From Nitrososphaeraceae archaeon (GTDB taxonomy: Archaea > Thermoproteota > Nitrososphaeria > Nitrososphaerales > Nitrososphaeraceae): a stretch of DNA of 32,883 bases. The stretch covers positions 1-32,883 of the forward strand of contig JAJPHX010000041.1 in NCBI GenBank assembly GCA_021325075.1, written 5' to 3'. The notes under the pieces are model-generated. The model saw only the letters and a program-made list of their open reading frames with translations, was not told where the DNA came from and did no database searches. Of this stretch, positions 16,544-22,711 are shown one piece after another. Every line of letters starts with the position of its first letter. Position 1 is the first letter of the stretch. The translations under genes and the position numbers were made by a program.

Positions 16544-16585
16544 AACTAGGATGTATGACATCAATGTATAACATAAATGTTGTCG
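16538..16585 (+). repeat. Four 13-bp iteron-like direct repeats
   Basis: Units start at 16538, 16551, 16564 and 16577, exactly 13 bases apart. The first three carry ATGTATAAC, ATGTATGAC and ATGTATAAC; the fourth is degenerate (ATGTTGTCG). Regular phasing of this kind is seen in plasmid iterons and in operators of RHH proteins. It lies between an RHH gene and a wHTH gene, either of which could be the binding protein. Confidence 0.6.
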
Positions 16586-16589
16586 TTAT

Positions 16590-16611
16590 AGTATCACTTC
16601 TTAGTGATACT
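16590..16611. promoter_or_regulatory. 9-bp inverted repeat AGTATCACT-TCTT-AGTGATACT
   Basis: A perfect 9-bp inverted repeat with a 4-base loop, 45 bases before the wHTH gene. It could be an operator or a hairpin in the 5' leader; no T-run follows, which argues against a terminator. The outer AGTAT/ATACT arms resemble the half-sites found at 10850-10871 and 11249-11269. Confidence 0.5.
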
Positions 16612-16655
16612 AGTAGGAAAAAGTACGGCGTTTATCGAAGGAGGAAATATTGAAA

Positions 16656-17153
16656 ATGCCACCTTTGAGAGTCCCAGACAATGTGAAGCTGATAGGAAAA
16701 GAGAAGGTGCTCAAAATGCCGCCGCAAGACCGAGAAAGGTATTATGAAAAAGTCATTCTTGATATCTTGCTTGCCAACAGAGAGGGTGCCACAGCAAACG
16801 AGATTTCCACCAATACAGGTTTTGCGGAACGGACTATCAAGGTTCACTTGGACAAACTGGCTGCACGTGGTGAAGCATACGCTGTATCAAGGGGCGGAGC
16901 TGCGTTCTACTTTGCGCGTGGACTTTCACAAGAAAAGGCTTTGACCATAAAATCAAAAACGAAGGAAGGGCTGTACTATGTCATAACAAACCTGAAAAGT
17001 GCAGATGGTGACTTTTTCTATATCCAGCAAAAGGAGCTTGACGAATATCGAGCTTTGCGAGTAAAAGGTGCAATAATGATAGCAAAAGCTGATGGACAGG
17101 ACTTTATAAAGCAGTTCCATACTCATATGGCTAAGGAGCTAGAACGGGAATGA
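16656..17153 (+). CDS. Winged helix-turn-helix protein
   Basis: A protein of about 165 residues. Residues ~28-85 form a winged-helix domain: ILDILLANREGATANEIS, then TGFAERTIKVHLDKLAARGEAYAV as recognition helix and following helix, and RGGAAFYFARG as wing. The C-terminal half is strand-rich (GLYYVITNLKSADGDFFYIQQKELDEYRALRVKGAIMIAKADG) and has no family I recognise. GGAGG at 16640-16644 is 11 bases from the ATG at 16656; an in-frame TTG at 16650 is also possible. The stop overlaps the next ATG (ATGA at 17150-17153), so it is coupled to the TGT-like gene and may be its regulator or DNA-targeting partner. Confidence 0.72.
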   Translation: MPPLRVPDNVKLIGKEKVLKMPPQDRERYYEKVILDILLANREGATANEISTNTGFAERTIKVHLDKLAARGEAYAVSRGGAAFYFARGLSQEKALTIKSKTKEGLYYVITNLKSADGDFFYIQQKELDEYRALRVKGAIMIAKADGQDFIKQFHTHMAKELERE

Positions 17154-17656
17154 CCAAGCTTTCCTTCAGCAAGACAGATTCCGATGGTGTCGTTAGTACT
17201 GGCAGGCTTATCATAGGCGATATTGTAATTGAAACGCCCGCGGTCTTCCCAGCTGTGCGAACCACCCAAGCTCCAAATGAGTTAGAGCTCCTGATCAATG
17301 AGAAGGGCAAATACATGCTAGAGCATGTAAACGGCGCAGTTCTCAGGCTTTATCATGTTCCCACATTGATTGAACCAAACACTGCAAGACTTGCAGCAGA
17401 AGAGCGGCAGCGGCAAGGACAAAAAACAATCGATGGTGCACCCATTCCTAGAAGCCCATACGGTACTTTCTACAATGACAGCCTGCCTATTTGCGATCCC
17501 TGTCTTGAATATACAAAAATCCTTAATTCAGAAATGGATAAGCGGATGGCTCGTGTGGAAGCAGTGCCAGTACTTCATACATATTTTGCACAGTTTGAGC
17601 GAAACAAGAACCTGCTAGAGAACCCTGATGACAAAGCGATACGTACGCTACGCTAG
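17150..17656 (+). CDS. TGT-superfamily (tRNA-guanine transglycosylase-like) protein, N-terminal half before an in-frame TAG
   Basis: A 168-residue reading frame whose start (LSFSKTDSDGVVSTGRLIIG, then DIVIETPAVFPAVR) matches the first strands of TGT enzymes; compare YSDLAARIGRLETPHGVVETPAFVPVV in the genuine tgtA of this window. The general-acid motif TDSGGYQ of true TGTs is not seen. The frame ends at TAG (17654-17656), but the same frame continues GCA-ATG into the next entry without a shift, so both pieces were one gene. The region includes SPYGTFYNDSLPICDPCLEY, a possible metal or structural Cys pair. It is either a pseudogene by nonsense mutation or a gene split into two polypeptides. Confidence 0.6.
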   Translation: MTKLSFSKTDSDGVVSTGRLIIGDIVIETPAVFPAVRTTQAPNELELLINEKGKYMLEHVNGAVLRLYHVPTLIEPNTARLAAEERQRQGQKTIDGAPIPRSPYGTFYNDSLPICDPCLEYTKILNSEMDKRMARVEAVPVLHTYFAQFERNKNLLENPDDKAIRTLR

Positions 17657-17659
17657 GCA

Positions 17660-18487
17660 ATGTATAACAATCTTTGGTTTGGCTCAAGCAAAGAAGCAAG
17701 AAAAGACAGAGATAGGATGCTAACTGACTTGACAAAGTATCAGCTTCAACACTTCCGCATATCCCTGCCCGGCGTACACATTGTTGAAACAATGGATGAT
17801 CTCAAAAGCTGTCTTGAGATTAACGACTTCTGTCAGACTTTGGCATACCAGGCGGAAAAAGAGCGCGTGACATACCTGCTATTCCATAGAAAAGCGATAA
17901 AGGATTCTGACATAATGGACAAAGCAATAGAATACCTACGCGAGAACAAACAATCGAAACTGAATGTCATTAAATTCAAAGACCTGGACCTGCACTGTCC
18001 TGTAGATTATAAGGCAAGAACTGCATTCAGGCGTTTCCTAGCAGACATAAACAGTATCAAAGAGGAGCAAAAAGATAGAGCATTCATGATGTTAGAAGCT
18101 GGAACGCAGTACTATGTATCGATGCAAGTCTTTGACATTGTCTCGACCACACTGACAGGCTTTGATCGTGACATTACTGGGGGCAAGAGAGAAGAGGGAA
18201 AGAAATACTATCCTCTATGGTACGATGAGGCAAAGATGTGGCCTAGACCCACAGACGATGCGCCAAAACCACACCCCGAACACTGTCATGTATGCGCAGA
18301 AACACAGAGTTTTGACAACCTTGATGACGATACAGTGGCGCGCAGGAAAAGATTACACCGGTTGAATGACCTAAGCAAAGACGCCAAAACGCTCTGTGAA
18401 GCAGTAACTGCAAAAGATGCAGCCCTGATTATGAAGCAGAGAGTAGCTTTTGCCGAGTTCTCTTATGCTAGAGACTTGATTTTTTAG
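17660..18487 (+). CDS. TGT-superfamily-like protein, C-terminal half after an in-frame TAG
   Basis: A 275-residue frame, in phase with the preceding entry and separated from it by TAG-GCA only. Near residues 145-175, LEAGTQYYVSMQVFDIVSTTLTGFDRDITGG parallels the TGT block [37 protein letters not shown] that carries the nucleophilic Asp, here in FDIVST. A HCHVC segment near residue 209 and a following long helix correspond in order to the TGT zinc site and helix, though fewer Cys are present. The combined length (445 positions) suits a TGT/DpdA-type protein. Members of this superfamily in mobile DNA can insert 7-deazaguanines into DNA; that role is only a possibility here. Confidence 0.55.
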   Translation: MYNNLWFGSSKEARKDRDRMLTDLTKYQLQHFRISLPGVHIVETMDDLKSCLEINDFCQTLAYQAEKERVTYLLFHRKAIKDSDIMDKAIEYLRENKQSKLNVIKFKDLDLHCPVDYKARTAFRRFLADINSIKEEQKDRAFMMLEAGTQYYVSMQVFDIVSTTLTGFDRDITGGKREEGKKYYPLWYDEAKMWPRPTDDAPKPHPEHCHVCAETQSFDNLDDDTVARRKRLHRLNDLSKDAKTLCEAVTAKDAALIMKQRVAFAEFSYARDLIF

Positions 18488-18498
18488 CTTTAGCCCAT

Positions 18499-18511
18499 CT
18501 TTCTTTTTCTT
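18499..18511 (+). terminator. T-rich termination signal after the TGT-like gene
   Basis: CTTTCTTTTTCTT within the 113-base gap before the DUF3800 gene. Archaeal transcription commonly ends at such T-runs without a hairpin. The rest of the gap shows nothing else I can support. Confidence 0.4.
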
Positions 18512-18600
18512 AAATCGCATTATCACATCCAAAACATCATTACCCGATAACTCGATAGAACCAATTTTCCCTTTTCAATCAAGTTTTTCTACAAGTCTGC

Positions 18601-19389
18601 ATGATGCAACATAGGCAGACGATGACGTATATCATGTATGTTGACGAAAGCTACGATTCGAGTCGTAAGTTCGTTATTCTAGCGGGTTTCATAATTCCCC
18701 TGAAATTTTGGCATAAATTAGATAATGATTTGAAGCATCTAAAGCAGGAGTTTTTCCTTGACCGGCACATCAATCTGAAACACCTCCGAAGGCACAAGTA
18801 CGATGCGCATGGGCTTTGGGAAAAGTTATCAGAGAAACAAAAATGTGATTTTGATGATAAGTTATGGGGGATAATTGCGGCTCCTGAAAATACTGCCATT
18901 GTTGCGGTTATTAACAGGGAAAAAATGGAGAAGGACGATAAAAGCCTCCTCTTCTATCTGCCCTATAGTTTCATTCTTGAAAGATACGAATACTTCCTCA
19001 GTGAAAATCATACTATGGGGATTGTCATCATGGATAGGGCGAATAACAGCATGGAGATAAAGGATTTGTACTATTCTCATCGCAAGTTCCTGCGTGGTGG
19101 GATAGCAGTCAAGAAACTACCCGACCCTCCTATGAAAGGAAATATGATAAGGCTTGGTAAAAGCTACCAATACAAGCAGTTAACTCATGTATGTGAAGGA
19201 CTGGGATTCATGGACGATGATGATAGTAACTTCTTGCAGATAGCTGATCGTATTGCCTCCGCAGTCTCAAGCAAATTTAATCAAAATATCAACAAATGGT
19301 ATGACAGGTTGGAACCCATACTAAGAAAGGGTGATGATGGTAAGCCTGATGGCTATGGTTTGAAACTATTTCCATCGCCCGACACTTGA
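18601..19389 (+). CDS. DUF3800 domain protein
   Basis: A 262-residue protein with the diagnostic N-terminal YVDES at residues 13-17 on the first strand, a second strand FVILAGFIIP, acidic IVIMDRANNSM in the middle, and the C-terminal helix FLQIADRIASAVS. DUF3800 proteins have an RNase H-like fold with conserved acidic residues and are common in mobile elements and defence islands, so a nuclease activity is suspected from family knowledge. ATGs at 18601, 18604 and 18622 are in frame; the last (MTYIMYVDES) would put the first strand closest to the N-terminus. It is transcribed alone, between T-rich gaps. Confidence 0.82.
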   Translation: MMQHRQTMTYIMYVDESYDSSRKFVILAGFIIPLKFWHKLDNDLKHLKQEFFLDRHINLKHLRRHKYDAHGLWEKLSEKQKCDFDDKLWGIIAAPENTAIVAVINREKMEKDDKSLLFYLPYSFILERYEYFLSENHTMGIVIMDRANNSMEIKDLYYSHRKFLRGGIAVKKLPDPPMKGNMIRLGKSYQYKQLTHVCEGLGFMDDDDSNFLQIADRIASAVSSKFNQNINKWYDRLEPILRKGDDGKPDGYGLKLFPSPDT

Positions 19390-19449
19390 CAGCCCAAGAA
19401 TTGCGACACTGGTAATTCTTAGGGTGTTTCTCCCAATAAGGCATTGATT

Positions 19450-20037
19450 CTAGACACAGCCGATGCTCCCATGAGTATGGTCAATACTCGTTGATAGAAT
19501 ATCAGTATCATCACAATCTACAATGAGCACTCCGTTATCCAATATGAACCCCGTCTTGTTATCAAAGTCGCCTAATGCATACAACGTGCCATCAGTTGGA
19601 ATAAGAATTGCACCGCGATTTACAAAGTGACCGCTAGCAGCAATATTTGTGAATGTTGTACCCGTAGCAATTTGACCATGAATTGTATTTCTTATGAAAT
19701 TGTAATTATCAAAGGTGCCATGACTTAGAATAAGTCCCTTATTGATGATATTGCCACTGTTCTGAAAGTCTGAAGTAAGTATTAGCGCATTACCAGTAGG
19801 AATTTCTAGTGTCAAGCCCAGAGTAAGAGTAAAGCTATTCACGGTGCAACTATGGAACTCCCTTGAATCAAGCGGGTAGTCAACTCGTTTCCAGTTTCCA
19901 CCAAAAAAGATACAACTCGTCTTGTTAAGCTTGATAAAAGTATCAGCGTAAGCTTGTTGTGCCAGCTGAGCGGGAAATAATAATAACATGAATAAGCTTA
20001 ATCCAACCATGTATGATAGTGCTGGTCGGTTAACCAT
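19450..20037 (-). CDS. Secreted beta-helix-like protein
   Basis: A 195-residue protein with a signal peptide: basic start (MVNRPALSYM), hydrophobic core (VGLSLFMLLLFPAQLAQ) and a likely cleavage after AYA at residues 29-31. The mature part has repeated turns such as FQNSGNIINKGLILSHGTFDN, FVNRGAILIPTDGTLYALGDFDN and FILDNGVLIV, with regularly spaced N-G or N-K turns, suggesting a parallel beta-helix surface protein. Four cysteines could form disulfides. No enzymatic motif is seen. It may be a small cell-surface or adhesion protein; AT-rich like the rest of the island. Confidence 0.75.
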   Translation of the reverse strand: MVNRPALSYMVGLSLFMLLLFPAQLAQQAYADTFIKLNKTSCIFFGGNWKRVDYPLDSREFHSCTVNSFTLTLGLTLEIPTGNALILTSDFQNSGNIINKGLILSHGTFDNYNFIRNTIHGQIATGTTFTNIAASGHFVNRGAILIPTDGTLYALGDFDNKTGFILDNGVLIVDCDDTDILSTSIDHTHGSIGCV

Positions 20038-20160
20038 AACCGAAGGTAGAATCTACTATTAGTTAAGTATTCTTTAGAATTAGCAATAACAGCATCTACC
20101 ATGCGACTTGAACATTCAAGTTTAGACATGCAAACAATGGACAGTTTAGGTTTATGAAGC

Positions 20161-20724
20161 TCAGCGTAGTTTCAGTTGGATAAGTTTAAGCTCCCGATTC
20201 AATATTGAGTACGTTTTTGTAAAGTCGGTTGTCTCGTTCACGATATACTCTTCAATTGCGGGCCAGTTCATTTCATAATACCATTGAGCCATATTTGCTG
20301 CTCGTCCTGACTTTCCCAATAATCTCTGATATCCCTTGAATGATCCGTTATTTGCAATTACCAGAACATGCTTTAGGTCAATCATCGGCCTATGTCCAAG
20401 CTTCAAACCTTCAAGACCACAATATTGCTTAAGCTTGTATTTCATGAACTTGCATTCAAATGCCAAGTTATTGCCAACTGGAATAAACGCCCAAATCCCA
20501 TTATCAAGGAATATTTTCTTGAACATCTCAACTATTGCTCTTTCTGATGAGCCAGGCTCCCATTCTTTCAGAATTACTAGCTGCGCGCTCGCCGCACCAT
20601 CAAGCATCTGATATTGTATTGAAATGATCTTTGATTTGCAAGGGTCAAAGCTTGCGCCCGCATCATTGCGGTATTCGTCTAAGGGTACTGTTTCGATGTC
20701 GAAATAGTAGAGCGGCAAGCACAT
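20161..20724 (-). CDS. DnaQ/PolB-like 3'-5' exonuclease domain protein
   Basis: A 187-residue single-domain protein. Exo I is clear as YYFDIETVP (Asp9, Glu11). Exo II appears as GNNLAFECKF (residues 84-93), with Glu90 at the place of the usual Asp. IDLKHVLVIANNGSFKGYQRLLG follows as in family B polymerase-type proofreading domains. The third motif is less clear in the C-terminal VNETTDFTKTYSIL region. Such stand-alone RNase H-like exonucleases degrade single-stranded DNA or RNA ends. It lies near the right border of the island and could serve DNA repair or defence. The Glu replacement leaves activity uncertain. Confidence 0.75.
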   Translation of the reverse strand: MCLPLYYFDIETVPLDEYRNDAGASFDPCKSKIISIQYQMLDGAASAQLVILKEWEPGSSERAIVEMFKKIFLDNGIWAFIPVGNNLAFECKFMKYKLKQYCGLEGLKLGHRPMIDLKHVLVIANNGSFKGYQRLLGKSGRAANMAQWYYEMNWPAIEEYIVNETTDFTKTYSILNRELKLIQLKLR

Positions 20725-20783
20725 GGAGCATGATTACACTTGTATTTTAGCTTGAAAAAACGATTGATGTCGAGAAGCTGAAT

Positions 20784-20850
20784 TATTTAACAGCGGAATT
20801 CGTTTTTTAACATAACGGCGTTGTTTAACAAAGCTCAAAAACCCAAAACG
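20784..20850. repeat. Right-border spacer with repeated TTTAACA motifs
   Basis: The 157-base gap before the next core gene carries ATTTAACAG, TTTTTAACATAACGGCGTT and GTTTAACAAAGCT in close succession, plus AAAAACCCA. The words ATAACGGCGTT, AAAAACCCA and the 12-mer TTTAACAAAGCT (inverted) are also in the left-border spacer at 9031-9118. It includes a TATA-like CTTATTAAG about 30 bases upstream of the next ATG. Confidence 0.35.
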
Positions 20851-20881
20851 CTTATTAAGTTCGGTATCGCCAACTGGTGGT

Positions 20882-21100
20882 ATGGTTAGGAAATTCGACG
20901 ACTGGTGGAAAACAGTTCCAGCTGACTTGAAGGCAAAAGCTCGCAAGGGCGACGAGGCAAACAAGCCGTTGCTAAACCAAGTTAACTACGTTCTTCTGCA
21001 TCTTCACCTACAGGGCAAGCACGATGCAAAGCCATCCCATGAAGAGCTGAAGGATTGGCTGCACAGTGGCCAAGTAGACGTCCTCAGAATGAACAAATAA
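20882..21100 (+). CDS. Small conserved hypothetical protein
   Basis: A 72-residue soluble protein rich in Lys, Asp and Trp (MVRKFDDWWKTVPADLKAKA at the start; EELKDWLHSGQVDVLRMNK at the end). It is predicted mostly helical, with no cysteine pairs, signal or membrane segment. Base composition is again like the core genes, so it marks the end of the island. A T-rich termination signal follows. I do not recognise its function. Confidence 0.7.
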   Translation: MVRKFDDWWKTVPADLKAKARKGDEANKPLLNQVNYVLLHLHLQGKHDAKPSHEELKDWLHSGQVDVLRMNK

Positions 21101-21102
21101 GA

Positions 21103-21130
21103 TTTCTTTTTCCCTTTCTTTTCTATTTTC
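21103..21130 (+). terminator. T-rich termination signal
   Basis: A pyrimidine tract (TTTCTTTTTCCCTTTCTTTT and onward) directly after the stop of the 72-residue gene, typical of hairpin-free archaeal termination. Confidence 0.5.
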
Positions 21131-21246
21131 ATCAGCAGAAGTGGACGCTCTTCACAACACAACAAGGGGATTGTTATAACAGCGTTTTGCAGCATCCATA
21201 GGGTTTAAATAGTTTCGAACAATACTGACGACTAAGTGAATTATAG

Positions 21247-21540
21247 ATGCCAATTGCTATACTTCCAGACGTCGATGAGCAAAGATGTATTGGCTGTGCA
21301 CTCTGTGTAGAGATTTGCACCGCCCTCGGTCCAGACGTTCTCAGAGTAAAACCAGTAGAAGGATGGAAGAGGGGTAAGGCATTCGTGTTTTATCCAGAAA
21401 GATGCATTTCAGACGGCGCGTGCATTGGCGTATGCCCAACACACGCTATCTTCTGGATGAGGCCGATGGAATACACAGCAGGACAGCCAGTTCCTCTGCA
21501 CAAGAACGGTGTGTTCAGCAAGGGCTGGGAAGAAGGTTAA
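21247..21540 (+). CDS. Ferredoxin with two Fe-S clusters, one with Asp in place of Cys
   Basis: A 97-residue electron carrier. Cluster I motif is complete: Cys14, Cys17, Cys20 plus Cys24 (CIGCALCVEIC). The second motif reads CISDGACIGVCP (Cys53, Asp56, Cys59, Cys63), i.e. CxxDxxC, the Asp-for-Cys change known from Pyrococcus furiosus ferredoxin, where it gives an easily converted 3Fe/4Fe cluster. About 29 residues separate the motifs, longer than in clostridial ferredoxins. GTTTAAATAG near 21203-21212 may be the TATA box, leaving a short leader. A strong T-rich terminator follows. Confidence 0.9.
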   Translation: MPIAILPDVDEQRCIGCALCVEICTALGPDVLRVKPVEGWKRGKAFVFYPERCISDGACIGVCPTHAIFWMRPMEYTAGQPVPLHKNGVFSKGWEEG

Positions 21541-21555
21541 GTCCCAACTAGAACC

Positions 21556-21580
21556 TCTTTTCTTTTTTCATTTTTATTTT
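21556..21580 (+). terminator. T-rich termination signal after ferredoxin
   Basis: Runs of four to six T separated by single bases over about 25 bases, starting 16 bases after the ferredoxin stop. A clear hairpin-free archaeal terminator. Confidence 0.55.
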
Positions 21581-21599
21581 AATCTACCAGTCAGCCGGC

Positions 21600-21657
21600 G
21601 CTTACCTGATCCTGTCAAAAATACCTGCTAAGTAAGTTATTGCTACCTGATTTAAAT
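21600..21657 (+). promoter_or_regulatory. Composite promoter of the pirin gene (shared with TFB)
   Basis: Reads GCTTACCT, 15 bases, ACCTGCTAAGTAA, 3 bases, ATTGCTACC, 4 bases, TTAAAT (TATA, 21652-21657). The ATG is 28 bases from the first base of the TATA box, so the mRNA is probably leaderless. The same elements with identical spacing precede the TFB gene at 22632-22689, so a common activator or specialised TFB may read both. Confidence 0.7.
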
Positions 21658-21679
21658 AATTAACCAGCCATATCTAAGC

Positions 21680-22600
21680 ATGGTCAAAACCAAATACTCA
21701 TCCGTGAACAATATTGATTCGATAAAATCCCGCTCTGTCCTCCGCGTCGTAAACAGCGCCAAGACGATAGAGGGCGAGGGCTTTGTGGTGCACAGGTCGT
21801 TCCCGACACACTTCCTTTCCGACTTTGACCCGTTCATGCTGCTGGACGAAATGGGTCCGATGGACCTCGCTCCCGGAGAAGCCAAGGGCGCGCCGGACCA
21901 CCCGCATCGCGGCTTTGAGACGGTGACGTACCTGCTTGACGGACGGTTTGAGCACAAGGATTCTCATGGGCACTCTGGCAAGCTCGAGCCCGGGGACGTG
22001 CAGTGGATGACCGCCGGAGCCGGCGTGATACACTCGGAAATGCCGGAAAAAGAATTTGCCAAGACAGGCGGGCGGCTGCACGGCTTTCAGCTGTGGGTCA
22101 ACCTGCCAAAGAAGGACAAGATGGCAAAGCCGCGCTATCAGGACATCAAAAGTGATAGAATACCTGTCGTCAAAAGCGATGACGGTCGCGTGCAGGCCAA
22201 GGTGATTGCAGGAGAAGCTTTTGGCAAGCATGCCGTGATGGATACGCGGACTCCTATAACATACCTGCACTTTACGCTCCAGCCAGGCGGCAAGGTAGTG
22301 CGGCCAGTGCCGCAAAACCACAACGCGTTTGCGTACGTTGTCGGCGGCAAGGGACTCTTTGGAGCAGACGAAAAGCCGGCGCAGCGGGAACAGGTCGTGC
22401 TGTTTGCCAATGATGGTAACGAAATATCAATTAAAGTGCCGGACGACGCGGCATCGCCACTGGACGTGCTTTTGATAGCCGGCGTGCCCCTGAATGAGCC
22501 GGTTGCCCGCTACGGGCCGTTTGTGATGAACACCAAGGAAGAGATCTATCAGGCAATAGGGGACTATAGAAGTGGCAGGATGGGCCAGATAGACTTCTAA
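21680..22600 (+). CDS. Pirin family protein
   Basis: A 306-residue bicupin. The N-terminal cupin has the metal ligands His74, His76 (DHPHRGFETVTY), His118 and Glu120 (AGAGVIHSE), equivalent to the iron-binding set of human pirin; the C-terminal cupin (TYLHFTLQPGGKV and FAYVVGGKGLFG) lacks ligands as usual. Pirins act as iron-dependent quercetinase-type enzymes in bacteria and as transcription cofactors in eukaryotes; the archaeal role is not established. Its promoter is almost duplicated before the next gene, a transcription factor B, so a functional link with transcription is plausible. Alternative downstream starts are unlikely given the leaderless spacing. Confidence 0.93.
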   Translation: MVKTKYSSVNNIDSIKSRSVLRVVNSAKTIEGEGFVVHRSFPTHFLSDFDPFMLLDEMGPMDLAPGEAKGAPDHPHRGFETVTYLLDGRFEHKDSHGHSGKLEPGDVQWMTAGAGVIHSEMPEKEFAKTGGRLHGFQLWVNLPKKDKMAKPRYQDIKSDRIPVVKSDDGRVQAKVIAGEAFGKHAVMDTRTPITYLHFTLQPGGKVVRPVPQNHNAFAYVVGGKGLFGADEKPAQREQVVLFANDGNEISIKVPDDAASPLDVLLIAGVPLNEPVARYGPFVMNTKEEIYQAIGDYRSGRMGQIDF

Positions 22601-22636
22601 TTTTTTTAACGAGAGAAGCAGGTCAGTTCCTGCTTA
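22601..22636 (+). terminator. T-run and inverted repeat after pirin
   Basis: TTTTTTT immediately follows the pirin stop (22601-22607). A 7-bp inverted repeat AAGCAGG-N6-CCTGCTT (22616-22635) follows and touches the first promoter word of the TFB gene. The T-run probably terminates pirin transcripts; the inverted repeat may instead be an operator for TFB. Confidence 0.4.
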
Positions 22637-22689
22637 CCTAGACAGGTGTTGTTAACCTACTAAGTAACCAATTGCTACCATAGTTAAAT
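22632..22689 (+). promoter_or_regulatory. Composite promoter of the TFB gene (shared with pirin)
   Basis: GCTTACCT, 15 bases, ACCTACTAAGTAA, 3 bases, ATTGCTACC, 4 bases, TTAAAT (22684-22689), and ATG exactly 28 bases from the start of the TATA box. Every spacer length equals that of the pirin promoter while spacer bases differ, which indicates selection on the words rather than a recent copy. Confidence 0.7.
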
Positions 22690-22711
22690 GCAACTTTGCC
22701 GATAATAACGC

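Noticed and set aside
17654-17656. TAG read as pyrrolysine
   Set aside because: No pylTSBCD genes are in view, thaumarchaea are not known to use pyrrolysine, and TAG serves as an ordinary stop elsewhere in the window (for example 23769-23771).
18501-18600. Possible tRNA or small RNA in island spacers as an integration site
   Set aside because: No cloverleaf, conserved T-loop or D-loop words were seen in this or the border spacers.
21698-22321. A 207-codon minus-strand frame opposite pirin
   Set aside because: The pirin frame has all metal ligands and a supported promoter; the antisense frame lacks a promoter and domain pattern.
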